Source: Mesoplasma photuris ATCC 49581
Lineage (GTDB): Bacteria; Bacillota_I; Bacilli_A; Mycoplasmatales; Mycoplasmataceae
Length of the DNA stretch: 64,000 bases
NCBI RefSeq assembly: GCF_000702725.1
Contig: NZ_JNJI01000006.1
Span: 1 to 64,000 of the forward strand
Direction of reading: 5' to 3'
Shown: in pieces, positions 33,143 to 44,271 of the stretch
Layout: every line of letters starts with the position of its first letter
How positions within the stretch are numbered: the first letter of the stretch is position 1
Notes under the pieces: generated by a model
Database searches by the model: none
Seen by the model: the letters and a program-made list of their open reading frames with translations, nothing else
Told to the model about the DNA's origin: nothing
Program-made: the position numbers and the translations under genes

Positions 33143-33167
33143 AATTTTTTTTCCTCGCTATCCTTTA

Positions 33168-33713
33168 CTAATTTTTCTTGGGCACTACATACATATCTAA
33201 AAATCTTGAGTTTAATTTTGCCTCTTTTTCAATTTTAGCTACGTCCTCAATTTGTGCATAAAACTTTTTCAAAGTTTCATGACCAAGATCGATATATGCA
33301 ATTTCTCTTCCTTTGAATTTTAATGAGATTTTAACTTTGTCACCATCTAATAAAAATTCTTTAGCTTTTCTTGCTTTTGTTTCTAAATCATGTTGCCCAA
33401 TGTTAACTGTTAAACGAATTTCTTTGTTTTCAGTTTTTGAAGAATTTTTTTTAGCTTCCTTCATTTTCTTTTGTTGCTCGTACTTATACTTACCGTAATT
33501 TACGATTTTAGCAATTGCAACACCATCAGGTTGTTGACCCACTTGGAATAAATCTAATCCAGCAGCATCAGCAATAGCTAGTGCTTCTTGTTTTGACATT
33601 ATTCCACGTTTTTCACCATTTTCATCAATAACAAGAATTTCTCTTGCTCTAATGAATTGATTAATTGGGTCTTGATTTTTAACAGGTCTTGAATTTCTAT
33701 TTTTTTGATCCAT
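33168..33713 (-). CDS. infC: translation initiation factor IF-3
   Basis: IF-3 (181 residues) keeps ribosomal subunits apart and checks the initiator tRNA. The N-terminal domain (INQFIRAREILVIDENGEKRGIMSKQEAL) and the C-terminal domain (EIRLTVNIGQHDLETKARKAKEFL; VKISLKFKGRE) are both present. It begins with a plain ATG with AAGGAG, not the rare AUU start by which many bacteria autoregulate infC. It is the first gene of the operon behind an L20-type leader. Confidence 0.97.
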   Translation of the reverse strand: MDQKNRNSRPVKNQDPINQFIRAREILVIDENGEKRGIMSKQEALAIADAAGLDLFQVGQQPDGVAIAKIVNYGKYKYEQQKKMKEAKKNSSKTENKEIRLTVNIGQHDLETKARKAKEFLLDGDKVKISLKFKGREIAYIDLGHETLKKFYAQIEDVAKIEKEAKLNSRFLDMYVVPKKN

Positions 33714-33850
33714 TTAATGTTCTCCTTAAAATAATAAAAAATGTGCCGTTAAAGAATTAGAAAGCACATTTTATTTAGATATTCTTAAAATAAATTTACT
33801 ACCATTTCACTTAATCGTTAGTGGTGAGCTGAGTGCTTCTTCTTTAAACA
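33714..33850 (-). promoter_or_regulatory. probable L20 leader with attenuator
   Basis: The roughly 137-base leader of infC-rpmI-rplT contains a terminator-like hairpin (AAATGTGC at 33739-33746 with GCACATTT at 33764-33771, then T-run) before the infC ribosome site, and further pairable segments upstream (GCTCACCACTAACG). This matches the L20-leader principle in Firmicutes, where L20 binding promotes termination. Family membership has not been tested. Confidence 0.55.
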
Positions 33851-33855
33851 ATAAT

Positions 33856-33884
33856 AGTATATAACATTTAAGCATTTAAAACAA
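33856..33884 (-). promoter_or_regulatory. promoter of infC operon
   Basis: The minus-strand -35 TTGTTT (33879-33884) and -10 TATACT (33856-33861) are 17 bases apart and lie directly before the leader RNA. Confidence 0.6.
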
Positions 33885-33901
33885 TAATTTTCATATAAAA
33901 A

Positions 33902-33926
33902 CAAAAAAACGCCGAAGCGATTTTTT
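33902..33926 (-). terminator. terminator of ptsI-crr
   Basis: A short stem TCGC-TTCG-GCG on the minus strand is followed by a run of T at the crr stop codon. The stem is short but the loop is a stable tetraloop. Confidence 0.6.
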
Positions 33927-34401
33927 ATTTAATAATTGCGATTAAGTCACCTTTTTTAACTGGACCATCAACTGCAACCATTTCGATTGCTTTATTGATT
34001 TGGTTTGTAAAAATTAATGGTGTTTTCATTGAAGGAACTTCAGCAGCAACTTTTTTAATATCAACTTTAACTAATTCGTCACCAACTTTAACGTCTTGAC
34101 CTTGAGTTACAGCTGCTTTAAAACCTTTACCCTCTAAAGTAACAGTATCTAAACCAATGTGGATTAATACTTCTAATCCTGATTTGTGTTGAATACCGTA
34201 AGCGTGTCCTGTAGGAAATACAGTTACTAATTTACCTTCGATTGGAGAAACAAAATCCCCGTTTTTTGGTTCGAAAGCAAATCCATCTCCCATCATTTTT
34301 TCAGCGAAAACTTCATCTTCAACTGATGATAAAGGAATTAATGTTCCATCAACTGGTGCATAAATTTCAATCCCTTTATTTTTTTTACTAAATAATCCCA
34401 T
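33925..34401 (-). CDS. crr: PTS glucose-type EIIA component
   Basis: This 158-residue EIIA of the glucose family passes phosphate from HPr to sugar permeases. The phosphorylated His is in VLIHIGLDTV, and the family motif SPIEGKLVTVFPTGHAYGI precedes it with the second active-site His. It is a stand-alone domain, so it can serve several EIIBC permeases. It is the last gene of the ptsI-crr operon, 59 bases after ptsI. Confidence 0.95.
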   Translation of the reverse strand: MGLFSKKNKGIEIYAPVDGTLIPLSSVEDEVFAEKMMGDGFAFEPKNGDFVSPIEGKLVTVFPTGHAYGIQHKSGLEVLIHIGLDTVTLEGKGFKAAVTQGQDVKVGDELVKVDIKKVAAEVPSMKTPLIFTNQINKAIEMVAVDGPVKKGDLIAIIK

Positions 34402-34460
34402 TTTATATTCTCCTTGTTTAGTCTTATTTTAACTCTATTTTTTAAAAAGTATTATATATA

Positions 34461-36185
34461 TTATAATTTATCATCTAAGAATTCATTAACTAATGCTAAT
34501 ACCTCTTCTTCAGTTTCTAAATCTAATGCTTTATTTGCTAATATAGCTGCCTCTTTTGAATCAATTTTGCTCATAATAGCTCTTGCTCTTAACATTGAAG
34601 TTGCACTCATTGAGAATGCATCTAATCCCATTCCAATTAACAATGGTAATGCTTGAATTTCACCAGCCATTTCTCCACACATACCAACTCATTTATTATT
34701 TTTGTGTGCACCTTCAATTGTTAATTTAATTAATTTTAAAATTGATGGATTTGTTGGTTGGTATAGATATGAAACATTTTCGCTCATTCTATCTGCAGCC
34801 ATTGAGTATTGAATCAAGTCGTTTGTTCCGATTGAGAAGAAATCTGCATATTTTGAAAATTTATCAGCATGTACTGCTGCTGCTGGAATTTCTACCATCA
34901 TACCAACTTGTACGTTGTTATCATATGCAACACCTTCAGCTTTTAATTCTTCTTTACATACTTCAACAAGTGCCTTTGCACGTTTAAATTCATCAATTGT
35001 TGCAATCATCGGGAACATAATTCCTAGTTTACCAAATGCTGATGCTCTTAATAACGCTCTTAATTGATCTTTAAAAATATCTTGACGATCTAATGTGAAT
35101 CTAACAGCACGGTATCCTAAAAACGGATTTTCTTCATGTGGGAATTCAAAGTATGATAATTTTTTATCTCCACCAATATCTAGTGTACGAATAACTACTA
35201 ATTTTTGATTCATGTCAACTAATACTGATTTGTAAGCTTGGAATTGTTCTTCTTCAGTTGGGAAGTGATCATTATCCATGTATAAAAATTCTGAACGGAA
35301 TAAACCAATTCCATCTCCACCATTTTCAATAACACTTTCTGTGTCATTTGGTGAACCAATGTTACCTTCGATTTCTTTTTCAATTCCGTCTTTTGTTAAA
35401 GAATGTTTATCTTTAAACTTTATTAATTCTGCTTTTAAATCAGCAAATTCTTTTGCTAATTTTTCAAATTCAGCAGTATCAGAATCACTTAAATCTAATA
35501 CTATTTCACCAGTTGTTCCATTTAACGCAAAAACTTCACCGTTTTTAACATCTTGAGTAATTGATTTTAATCCTAAAACAGCAGGAATTTCTAAACTTCT
35601 AGCCATAATAGCAGCATGAGAAGTTCTTCCACCAATATTTGTAGCAAATCCTTTTACAAACTTTTTATCTAATTGTGCTGTTTGTGACGGAGTTAAGTCT
35701 TCAGCAACAATAATAACTTCTTCAGCAATTGTTGAAAGATCAACAATTTTGATTCCTAAGATGTGTTTGATCATTCTTGATGCAACATCTTTAATATCTG
35801 CTGATCTCTCTTGGAAATATGAATCATCCATTGCAGCGAACATTTCAAAATAGTTATTTGTAATTGTGTGGGCAGCAAACTCAGCATTAACTGAATCATT
35901 TTTAATCATTGATTCAATTTCTTCTCTGATTGCAGGATCAGCTGCAATATCTTTATGTGCTTCAAAGATAGCAGCTTTTTCTTCACCTAATTTTTTTAGT
36001 GTAGTTTCTCTTAAACCATCTAAATCTGCAACTGTTTTTGAAATAGCATCAGCTAATTTAGTTAGTTCACCTTCTACATTAGTAACGGCTGTTTTAACTA
36101 TCTTAATTTCTTCTTCTTTTAATACTAAAGCTTTAGCAACGGCAACACCTTCACTAGCTCCAATACCTTTCATTTTTTTACTCAT
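34461..36185 (-). CDS. ptsI: PTS enzyme I
   Basis: Enzyme I (574 residues) transfers phosphate from phosphoenolpyruvate to HPr and is the entry of all PTS sugar uptake. The phosphorylated His is in GGRTSHAAIMAR, the PEP-binding region has LFRSEFLYMD and IRTLDIGGDKKL, and the active Cys lies in the C-terminal MCGEMAGE. Length is normal. A single TGA Trp codon near 34686 interrupts it only in the standard code. HPr (ptsH) is not in the window. Confidence 0.97.
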
Positions 36186-36291
36186 AATTATTCCCTCACT
36201 ATATTTGTCATATAATTATTATTATAAACATTTTTTCCTTTTGATAAATATCTAAAAGGAAAAAATTTCCAAAACGATTGTATTTAAACAA

Positions 36292-36317
36292 AAAAATAAG
36301 GAGAAATCCTTATTTTT
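36292..36317 (-). terminator. terminator of thrS-oxidoreductase operon
   Basis: An 11-bp stem AAAAATAAGGA / TCCTTATTTTT with a GAAA loop overlaps the stop codon of the oxidoreductase. T-rich on the minus strand. Confidence 0.85.
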
Positions 36318-37278
36318 GATTTTCAACTGTTTCTAATATTTGAATCGCATCAATTGCTTCATCTAAAATTCTGTTCATTTCAATAACATTTTTTTCATTG
36401 AAGATTTTTAAAAATTCTACAAATTCATAATACATATGACTATTGATTTCAGAATCCGGGAATTTGATCGGTCCCATTCTCAATATGTAATTGTGTAGAG
36501 TTAAATTTTCAATTCTTGTTAATCGATCAAAAACTAAAGTTTTTTTATCAAAAAATATTTGACTTGGTGCTATATCATGTGAATTTTTTGAACAATCAAT
36601 TGTTGTCACTAAACCACTTTCATGAATCAAAACAACAATGTTTGAAATCGCTACGCCATTGGCTAATCTTTGATTATAAATATAATCAATTTTTTTAACC
36701 TTTCCAAATAAAGCGATTGCTAATTCAACAGGATAAATCAACATATCGTATGTTGACCCTTTTCCTAATTCAGCATCAAACACTGAATTGAAAATTCCCT
36801 TTTGTGTATCATTCATTCTTGATGAATATTGGTTCATGCTAAAGTGAACTTTATTAGGAATTTCGCTTTCAAGAATTTTTTTAATTTGGAAAAAGTTTGG
36901 TACGAATTTAGTTTTAAAAGCTTCAAATAAAAATACATTGTTTTCATTTGCAAGTTTTTTCAACTCTAAAGCTTGAGCAACTGTAAAAGTTAAAGGTTTT
37001 TCAACAATCACATTAATTTTATTTTCTAGTAGGAATTTAGATTGTTCAAAATGCAAACCGTTAGGACTTGCTACATAAACAAAATCAACTTTACCTACAA
37101 AATCATTTAGATTAGTGATAATTTGAACTGTTGTTAGATTATTTTTTTTAAGAAATTCATTTGCTGTTTCTTCTTTTCTCGAATAACAAACAGCATAATC
37201 AATCTCTTTAATTGTTTTAATTGTTTGAACAAACTCATCAACAATAAAGTTTGTACCGATGCTCCCGAATTTAATCAT
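36310..37278 (-). CDS. Gfo/Idh/MocA-family oxidoreductase
   Basis: This 322-residue NAD(P)-dependent dehydrogenase has an N-terminal Rossmann domain (GSIGTNFIVDEF), the family signature EKPLTF (about residues 95-100) and the C-terminal alpha/beta domain with the KGSTYDMLIYPV segment. Such enzymes act on sugars, inositols or related compounds, and the substrate is not predictable. It follows thrS by 8 bases and probably shares its T-box-controlled transcript. That link has no evident metabolic meaning. A TAGGAG site is present. Confidence 0.85.
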   Translation of the reverse strand: MIKFGSIGTNFIVDEFVQTIKTIKEIDYAVCYSRKEETANEFLKKNNLTTVQIITNLNDFVGKVDFVYVASPNGLHFEQSKFLLENKINVIVEKPLTFTVAQALELKKLANENNVFLFEAFKTKFVPNFFQIKKILESEIPNKVHFSMNQYSSRMNDTQKGIFNSVFDAELGKGSTYDMLIYPVELAIALFGKVKKIDYIYNQRLANGVAISNIVVLIHESGLVTTIDCSKNSHDIAPSQIFFDKKTLVFDRLTRIENLTLHNYILRMGPIKFPDSEINSHMYYEFVEFLKIFNEKNVIEMNRILDEAIDAIQILETVENQK

Positions 37279-37286
37279 AGTTTCTC

Positions 37287-39221
37287 CTACTTTTTACTTT
37301 TGATTTGTTCATTTATTTTTTCAATAAATGAATTTAAATTAGTTATTGTTTGTTCTTCACTTCCATACTTACGGAAAGTAACAGTGTTATCTTTTGTTTC
37401 ACTATTACCAATAACTAATTGGTAAGGAACTTTATGAGTTTGAGCATCACGAATTTTATAACTCAATCTCTCATCTCTTAAATCAACATTTGATCTAATC
37501 ATTTCTTTTTTAAGAGCTGCTTTGATTTGTTTTGCATATTCAAAGTTTTCTTCTCCACCAATTGGAATAATTTCAACTTGACGTGGTGCCAATCAAAGTG
37601 GTAACACACCTTTATTTTGTTCTAATAAAATAGCAATGAATCTTTCATATGTTCCAACTTGACCACAGTGAATCATGATTGGTGTTTGTTGTTCTTGATT
37701 TGCATCAATATATGTAACATCAAATTTTCTTGGCAATAAGAAGTCTAATTGAATTGTTGAAACTGTAATTTCATGGTTTTGTGCAGTTTTGATTTGAATG
37801 TCTAATTTTGGACCATAAAATGCTGCTTCACCAATGCATTTTTTATAATCTAATTTTAATTCTTTTAAAACGTTTTCTAAGGCGTTTTCAGCTTCATCTC
37901 ACATTTTATCATCTTGGAAATATTTAACTTTATCTTCTGGATCTCTTGCTGAAAAGCTCAAGTAATCAATTTCAATATTGAAAGTTGTTAGGATTTCAGA
38001 AACCATTTGGTAAATTGATTTAAATTCAGCAGCCATTTGATCTGGTCTAACAAAAATGTGTGAATCTGTTAATTCCATTGCACGAACTCTTTCAAGACCT
38101 TTTAATGATCCTGAAGACTCATAACGATGTTGAATAGCGTTTTCTGAAATTCTTAATGGTAAATCTCTATATGATCTGCTTTGTGTTTTATAAACAGCAA
38201 CGTGGTGTGGACAATTCATTGGTCTTACAACAAATTGTTCTTCACTACCACTACCACCATTGAATGGTTGGAACATATCTTCACCATAATGTTCTCAGTG
38301 ACCAGAAGTTTTATATAAATCAATTGTTCCAATTACCGGTGTTGTTACTTCTTGATAATCATATTCTCATTTTTTTTGTTTTAAATAAGCTTTAATTTCT
38401 TCTTTAATAACAACTCCATTTGGTAATCATAATGGTAATCCTGGACCAACTAATTTATCAAATCCAAAAATTTCTAATTGCTGATTAATAACTCTGTGAT
38501 CACGTGATTTTCTATCTTCAATTTCTGCTTTTTTAGCATCTAAATCAGCTTGGTTTGTTCCAGCCATTCCGTGAACTCTTTGTAGCATAATATTATCGGC
38601 ATCATTTAATCAGTATGATCCAGTTAATTGTGTGATTTCAATTACTTTAATGTTTTTTAAGTCACAAATTATTCCTGATTTCATTACAACAGTTGTTTCA
38701 TTTAATGTATAAGTCATTACAAAACCAAAAGTTTCATTTGATTGTTCTGCTAATAGTAATTGGTATTTATTATTTTTGAACATTTCTTTTGCTTGTTCAA
38801 GAGTAATTTTTGAAGAAATAACTTTTCCTTCTTTTAAAATTGAATTTACTTTTTCTTGAATTGCCGCAAGTGTTTCTAACTTAATTCTTGGTTCAACTTC
38901 AAATGTCAATGAAAATTCTTTATTTTCTTCATCACTATAATTTTTAGCTAATTTAACATTTTCAAATAACTCATTAACAGCCACTGAAGTAATAAGAGAC
39001 GCTGTTCTGTTTATAAAATCGTTAAAATACTCTGATTTACTTGTAATAAGTTCTAAATTAACGTCTTTATCAATAATGTAGTCTGTTGCTACAAAGACAC
39101 CATTAACTTTTGCTCCAACTGTACTTTTTCCTAAACTTGTTGCTAAATTTGTTGCTATTTCTTTAACAGTTAATGATTTATCAAATTCTTTAACTGATCC
39201 ATCTAATAATTTTACTTTCAT
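37287..39221 (-). CDS. thrS: threonyl-tRNA synthetase
   Basis: ThrRS (644 residues) charges tRNA-Thr. In order: TGS domain (1-60), a diverged second domain, the class II core (motif 2 around [12 protein letters not shown] and the [14 protein letters not shown] stretch; motif 3 [13 protein letters not shown]) and the anticodon-binding domain ([13 protein letters not shown]). In motif 2 the common HRNE reads HRYE and in motif 3 the usual GSxERF reads GTYERF. The editing site His pair (HxxxH) is not seen in the second domain, so editing may be weak or absent. It is controlled by a T-box leader. Confidence 0.95.
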
Positions 39222-39240
39222 ATTTCCTCCTAAAAAATAA

Positions 39241-39445
39241 AAATCGCCCTATAACATAGGAGCGATTATTCGCGGTACCATCCTAATTTTACGCCTCAAA
39301 TGAGGCGCCTTAATTATATACGTAACGTGTACTGACGTAACATTTTGCATGGTAGTAATAATTTATTTATCCCGTTGACTTGCACCATCCATCAACTCTC
39401 TTTAAGGTCTCAATAAATATCGTGTCCATATGTTAATAATATTTA
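39241..39445 (-). promoter_or_regulatory. T-box leader of thrS
   Basis: The leader carries the T-box sequence GGATGGTACCGCG (39270-39282, minus strand), which pairs with the acceptor end of uncharged tRNA. A Rho-independent terminator follows (39241-39268). Upstream lies a stem I with the AGAGAG...GATGGTGCAAGTCAAC signature. A stretch ATTACTACCATGC on the 3' side of stem I contains ACT and ACC, both Thr codons, as specifier candidates. It should activate thrS when charged tRNA-Thr is low. Confidence 0.9.
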
Positions 39446-39466
39446 ATTACTTTTATTATAATACAT

Positions 39467-39889
39467 TTATTTTAATTTGTAAGAATTAATTTCATTTAAT
39501 GATGATGAAGAAATTTGTCTTTTTTCTTCATCAGAAATTAAGTAAATTGTTTCAATAGATTGATCTAAATATTTATTTGCATCATACATTTTAATCTCAT
39601 TTTTAAAATCTTCATCGCCACGCAATCCTCTAATAATAAATTTAGCATTAACTTTATTGGCGAAATCTATAGTAAGCATATCTGCATTAACCATAACTTC
39701 TATATTTTTTAAATCTTTGATCATATTTTCAACATTCTTTTGACGTTCTTCAAGAGACTTTTTCGCAGTTTTATTAATATTTTTTGTAATTACAATTATA
39801 ACTTCATCAAAAATATTTGTTGCTTTTTTAATTATATTCAAGTGTCCTTCATGAATTGGATCAAAACTTCCTGGATAAATTGCTTTCAT
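39467..39889 (-). CDS. coaD: phosphopantetheine adenylyltransferase
   Basis: CoaD (140 residues) joins ATP and 4'-phosphopantetheine to make dephospho-CoA. The nucleotidyl-transferase motif is YPGSFDPIHEGHLNII, and the C-terminal ISSSSLNEI is the second ATP-binding segment. It is slightly short for the family (about 160) but has all landmarks. It is divergent from coaX, another CoA-pathway gene, across 68 bases. Confidence 0.95.
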   Translation of the reverse strand: MKAIYPGSFDPIHEGHLNIIKKATNIFDEVIIVITKNINKTAKKSLEERQKNVENMIKDLKNIEVMVNADMLTIDFANKVNAKFIIRGLRGDEDFKNEIKMYDANKYLDQSIETIYLISDEEKRQISSSSLNEINSYKLK

Positions 39890-39957
39890 CTTATTCTCCT
39901 ACTTACATTTTAGTTAACTTCATTTTATAATGTAAATGAAGAAACGAGATATTAAAT

Positions 39958-40671
39958 ATGAAAAAAATATTAATTGATATCGGAAATACAACGATTCATA
40001 TCAAAAAAATTGACCAAAATAACTTTTCAGACTTATTAAGAATTAATACTAAACAAAATTTAGATCAAATTAAAGCAAGTTTTAACGAAATGGATTTAAC
40101 AAATGTAAGTCAAGTTGTTTATTCATCAGTGGTTCCTGCAATTGGAGAATTTGTTAAAAATTATTTTAAAAAATTTGAAGTAATAAATGTTAAGGAATTA
40201 AAAGATTATTCTAATGATTTATTTGCATTTGAAGTTAATGGATTAGGAGAAGACTTTATTGCCAATCTATTAGCTGTTAAAGATAAATTTAAAAATGGAA
40301 TCATCATTAGCCTTGGAACTGCTACAACTTTTTCGTTAGTAAGAAATGGTAAATTTTCAGGAGCAATTATTGCACCAGGAATACGAAATAGTTTAAACTC
40401 GTTGATATCAGCAGCAGCTCAATTAGATCAACTAGAATTTGGTCCTACCGAAGAAATTATTGGTACAAATACTCTTGATTCAATTAATATTGGTGCAATT
40501 AATGGTCACTGATTTATGATTGAAAAACAAATCGAATCACTTTCAAATAAATTTGATTGTAAGTTTGAAGTCATCTTTACAGGTGGTAATGCTAAACTTA
40601 TTGAAAAATTCATAATTAAAAATAACTATGAACTAGATTATGATTTAATTTTTAAAGGTTTAAATAAATAA
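39958..40671 (+). CDS. coaX: type III pantothenate kinase
   Basis: CoaX (237 residues) phosphorylates pantothenate, the first CoA step. The ATP-binding motif is LIDIGNTTI and the central region ISLGTATTFSLV with GAIIAPGIRNSLNSL matches the family, as does the C-terminal FTGGNAKLI. Type III kinases have a modest length of about 250. It is divergent from coaD, so the pair probably shares regulation. Confidence 0.9.
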
Positions 40672-40697
40672 AAGAGAACTTAATAGTTCTCTTTTTA
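40670..40697. terminator. bidirectional terminator coaX / pyk
   Basis: The stem AAAAGAGAACT-TAAT-AGTTCTCTTTT lies between convergent coaX and pyk, with T-runs usable on both strands. Confidence 0.85.
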
Positions 40698-40712
40698 TAT
40701 TATAAGATTTAA

Positions 40713-42152
40713 TTATTTAACAGTGATTTCTCTAATGTCTTTATTTCTAACAACTAGAATTTTTTCACCTGATTTTGCTCCTCATAATTTAGCAATATCA
40801 CTTAAACCATTTAGATCTTCTTCTAAAGCAGTTAAGTCTTTTGTTCTATTCATGAAGATTGAGTGTCATGCACCAAATGCAGTTCATAATCTTTCTGATT
40901 CTGAAACTCCTAAAATTGCAACGTTTGGTCTGAATTTTGAAATTGTTTTTAATAATTGTCCAGTTCTTGATAAAACGATTGCAAATTGGTAGCTACCATC
41001 AAATGTTCTGTCAGCTAAGTCAGAAGCAATTTCAGCACGTGGACCATTACCAGCAGTTTTTTTAGCATTTTCAAGTTGTTTTGTGTAGTACATTTTATTG
41101 TAGAATTCTACTTCAGCACGTTTGTTGATTGTAGCCATTGTTTTTGTAGTAATGAATGGGTAATCACCAGCTGCTGATTCTCCAGATAACATAGTTGCAT
41201 CTGATCCTAATTCTGTAGCGATGTATACGTCTGTTACTTCAGCACGAGTAGGAGCTGGGTTTTCTGTCATTGTTTCTAACATTTGTGTAGCAACGATAAC
41301 AATTTTTCCTGCTTCTCTACATTTTCTAATAATAATTTTTTCTCAGTATGGTACGTCGTAGTAAGGAATTTCTAATCCTAAATCTCCACGAGCAACCATG
41401 ATTCCATCAGATGCTTCAATAATTGCATCAATGTTATCTAATCCAACTTGTGATTCAATTTTTGAAATAATTTGAATATCTTCAGCATTTCCATCAACTA
41501 AAATTTGACGAATTTCTTTTACATTATCTGCTGAGTTAACGAATGAAGCTGCAATATAGTCTACTCCAACTTTACATCCAAATAAAATATCGTTTCTGTC
41601 TTTTTCAGCTAAGAACGGCATTGAGAAATCTACACCTGGTAAGTTAACACGTTTGTTTGTTTTAACTGTGTGATTGTTGAAAGCTACTGTTTCAACGATT
41701 CCTGGTTTAACAGAAACAACTGTTAATTCTAATTTACCATCATCGATTAAAATTTGGTTTTCTGGTTTTAAATCAACTGACATATCATAAGCAACAGTCA
41801 TCTCTCCTTGACCACATTCTTTATTTGCAAATGATTCTGCATCTGTAAAGATTGTAATTGCTTGTCCAGCGTGAACTTCTTGTTTTCCATCTTTAAATTT
41901 ACCAACACGGATTTCAGGTCCTTTTGTATCTAATAAAATTGAGATTGGTTTACCCATTTGTTCTCTAACTTTTTTAGCTCCTTCAATACGGTATCCTTGT
42001 TCTTCGAAGTCACCGTGTGAGAAGTTTAAACGGATTGTTGTCATCCCGTTATCAAATAATTCTCTAATGTTTTCTGGTTCATGAGTTGATGGACCAATTG
42101 TTGTAATGATTTTAGTACGCTTAATTCTTGAAGCTAATTCTTTTTTAGTCAT
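40713..42152 (-). CDS. pyk: pyruvate kinase
   Basis: Pyruvate kinase (479 residues) converts phosphoenolpyruvate and ADP into pyruvate and ATP. Family marks are IRLNFSHG, LLDTKGPEIR, IISKIESQVGLDN, the active-site loop MVARGDLGLEI and the C-terminal SRTGQLLKTISKFRP. It lies 37 bases after pfkA in the same operon, so the two regulated steps of glycolysis are co-expressed. Few TGA Trp codons. Confidence 0.97.
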
Positions 42153-42189
42153 TTTTATTTCTCCCTTATGTATATGTTTATTTTATAGA

Positions 42190-43218
<1,029 letters not shown>

Positions 43219-43239
43219 TTATCTGTTAAAAGGGGTATT

Positions 43240-43274
43240 TAAAAAGAAGTTTGAAAGGTTCAAACTTCTTTTTA
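43240..43274 (-). terminator. terminator of PAP2-ruvX-hpt operon
   Basis: A 15-bp stem AAAAAGAAGTTTGAA / TTCAAACTTCTTTTT with a 3-base loop lies just after the hpt stop and before pfkA. Confidence 0.9.
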
Positions 43275-43277
43275 AAA

Positions 43278-43838
43278 TTATCATTTTCAGTCTTTTAATT
43301 TATCTGTATCACAAGTTGCTATATATGGTAAATTTCTTAATTTTTCTTGATAATCAAGGCCATATCCAATGATGAATTCGTCATCAACATCAAAACCATA
43401 TCAGTCAGGTTTAATATCAGCTTTTCTACCAACTTTTTTATCTAATAAAGTTACTATTTTAACTGATTTAGCACCACGATTAATGAAATAATGTTTAATG
43501 TATTCTAATGTAAAACCAGAATCGATAATATCTTCAATAATCAAAACATCACGATCTTTTAAAGGGGTATTAACATCTAATAATATTTTAGGTTCACCTG
43601 ATGTTTTAATTCCTCCTCTATAAGAAGAAACAACCATGTAATCAGTTTCACAATTACCATTATAATTAGCTATAAATTCAGCATAAAATGGAATACATCC
43701 TTTTAGTAATCCTATGCATAATAAAGATTCGGTTTTTTGTTCTTTATAATATTGACTAATTTCTTCAGCAAGAACTTTTGTTCTTTCTTGAATTTGTTCT
43801 CTTGAAAAGATGATTTCTTTAACTAGTGGGTGCTTCAT
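43278..43838 (-). CDS. hpt: hypoxanthine-guanine phosphoribosyltransferase
   Basis: Hpt (186 residues) salvages hypoxanthine and guanine with PRPP, an essential route where purine synthesis is missing. The PRPP motif is [14 protein letters not shown], preceded by [13 protein letters not shown] and VSSYRGG typical of the family. The C-terminus ends KDWKW, both Trp from TGA. The start overlaps the end of ruvX by 20 bases, so translation is coupled. A typical ftsH neighbour is not seen. Confidence 0.95.
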
Positions 43839-44271
43839 TGTTTTTCTCCTTGATGTTTAAATATTGTTCCAAAATTAATTGTGCTGCTAAGGAATCTTTA
43901 GATCTTTTTTGTTTTTCTCTTGTGATTCCAGCTTCGATCATAATTGCTTTAGCCATTTTTGTGGTTCTTCTCTCATCTATTCTGATGATGTTTGCTTCTG
44001 TAAATTGAGGATTGTAGGCTAAAATTCCCTCAATGAAGTAGTCGACCATTTCTGCTCTTTCACCAATTGATCCATCCATATTTTTAGGATAACCAATAAC
44101 AAGTATTTCTGCTTTATATTCATTTATTAAATCAGTAGTTTTTTGAACCCCTTCTTCAAATTCTCATTCTTCAAATCTAATTGTTGGTCCAGGATTTGCA
44201 ACAACACCATTCGATGTTGCTATCCCAACTGTTTTAGAACCAATATCTAATCCTAAAATTTTACTTTCCAT
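43819..44271 (-). CDS. ruvX: RuvX/YqgF-family RNase H-fold nuclease
   Basis: This 150-residue protein is a putative pre-16S rRNA nuclease, also called a Holliday-junction resolvase homologue. The N-terminal [13 protein letters not shown] and the conserved [11 protein letters not shown] with the C-terminal [14 protein letters not shown] define it. Catalytic acids would be the Asp of LDIG and the Asp of KRSKDSLAA. Overlaps at both ends with PAP2 (11 bases) and hpt (20 bases). Confidence 0.92.
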
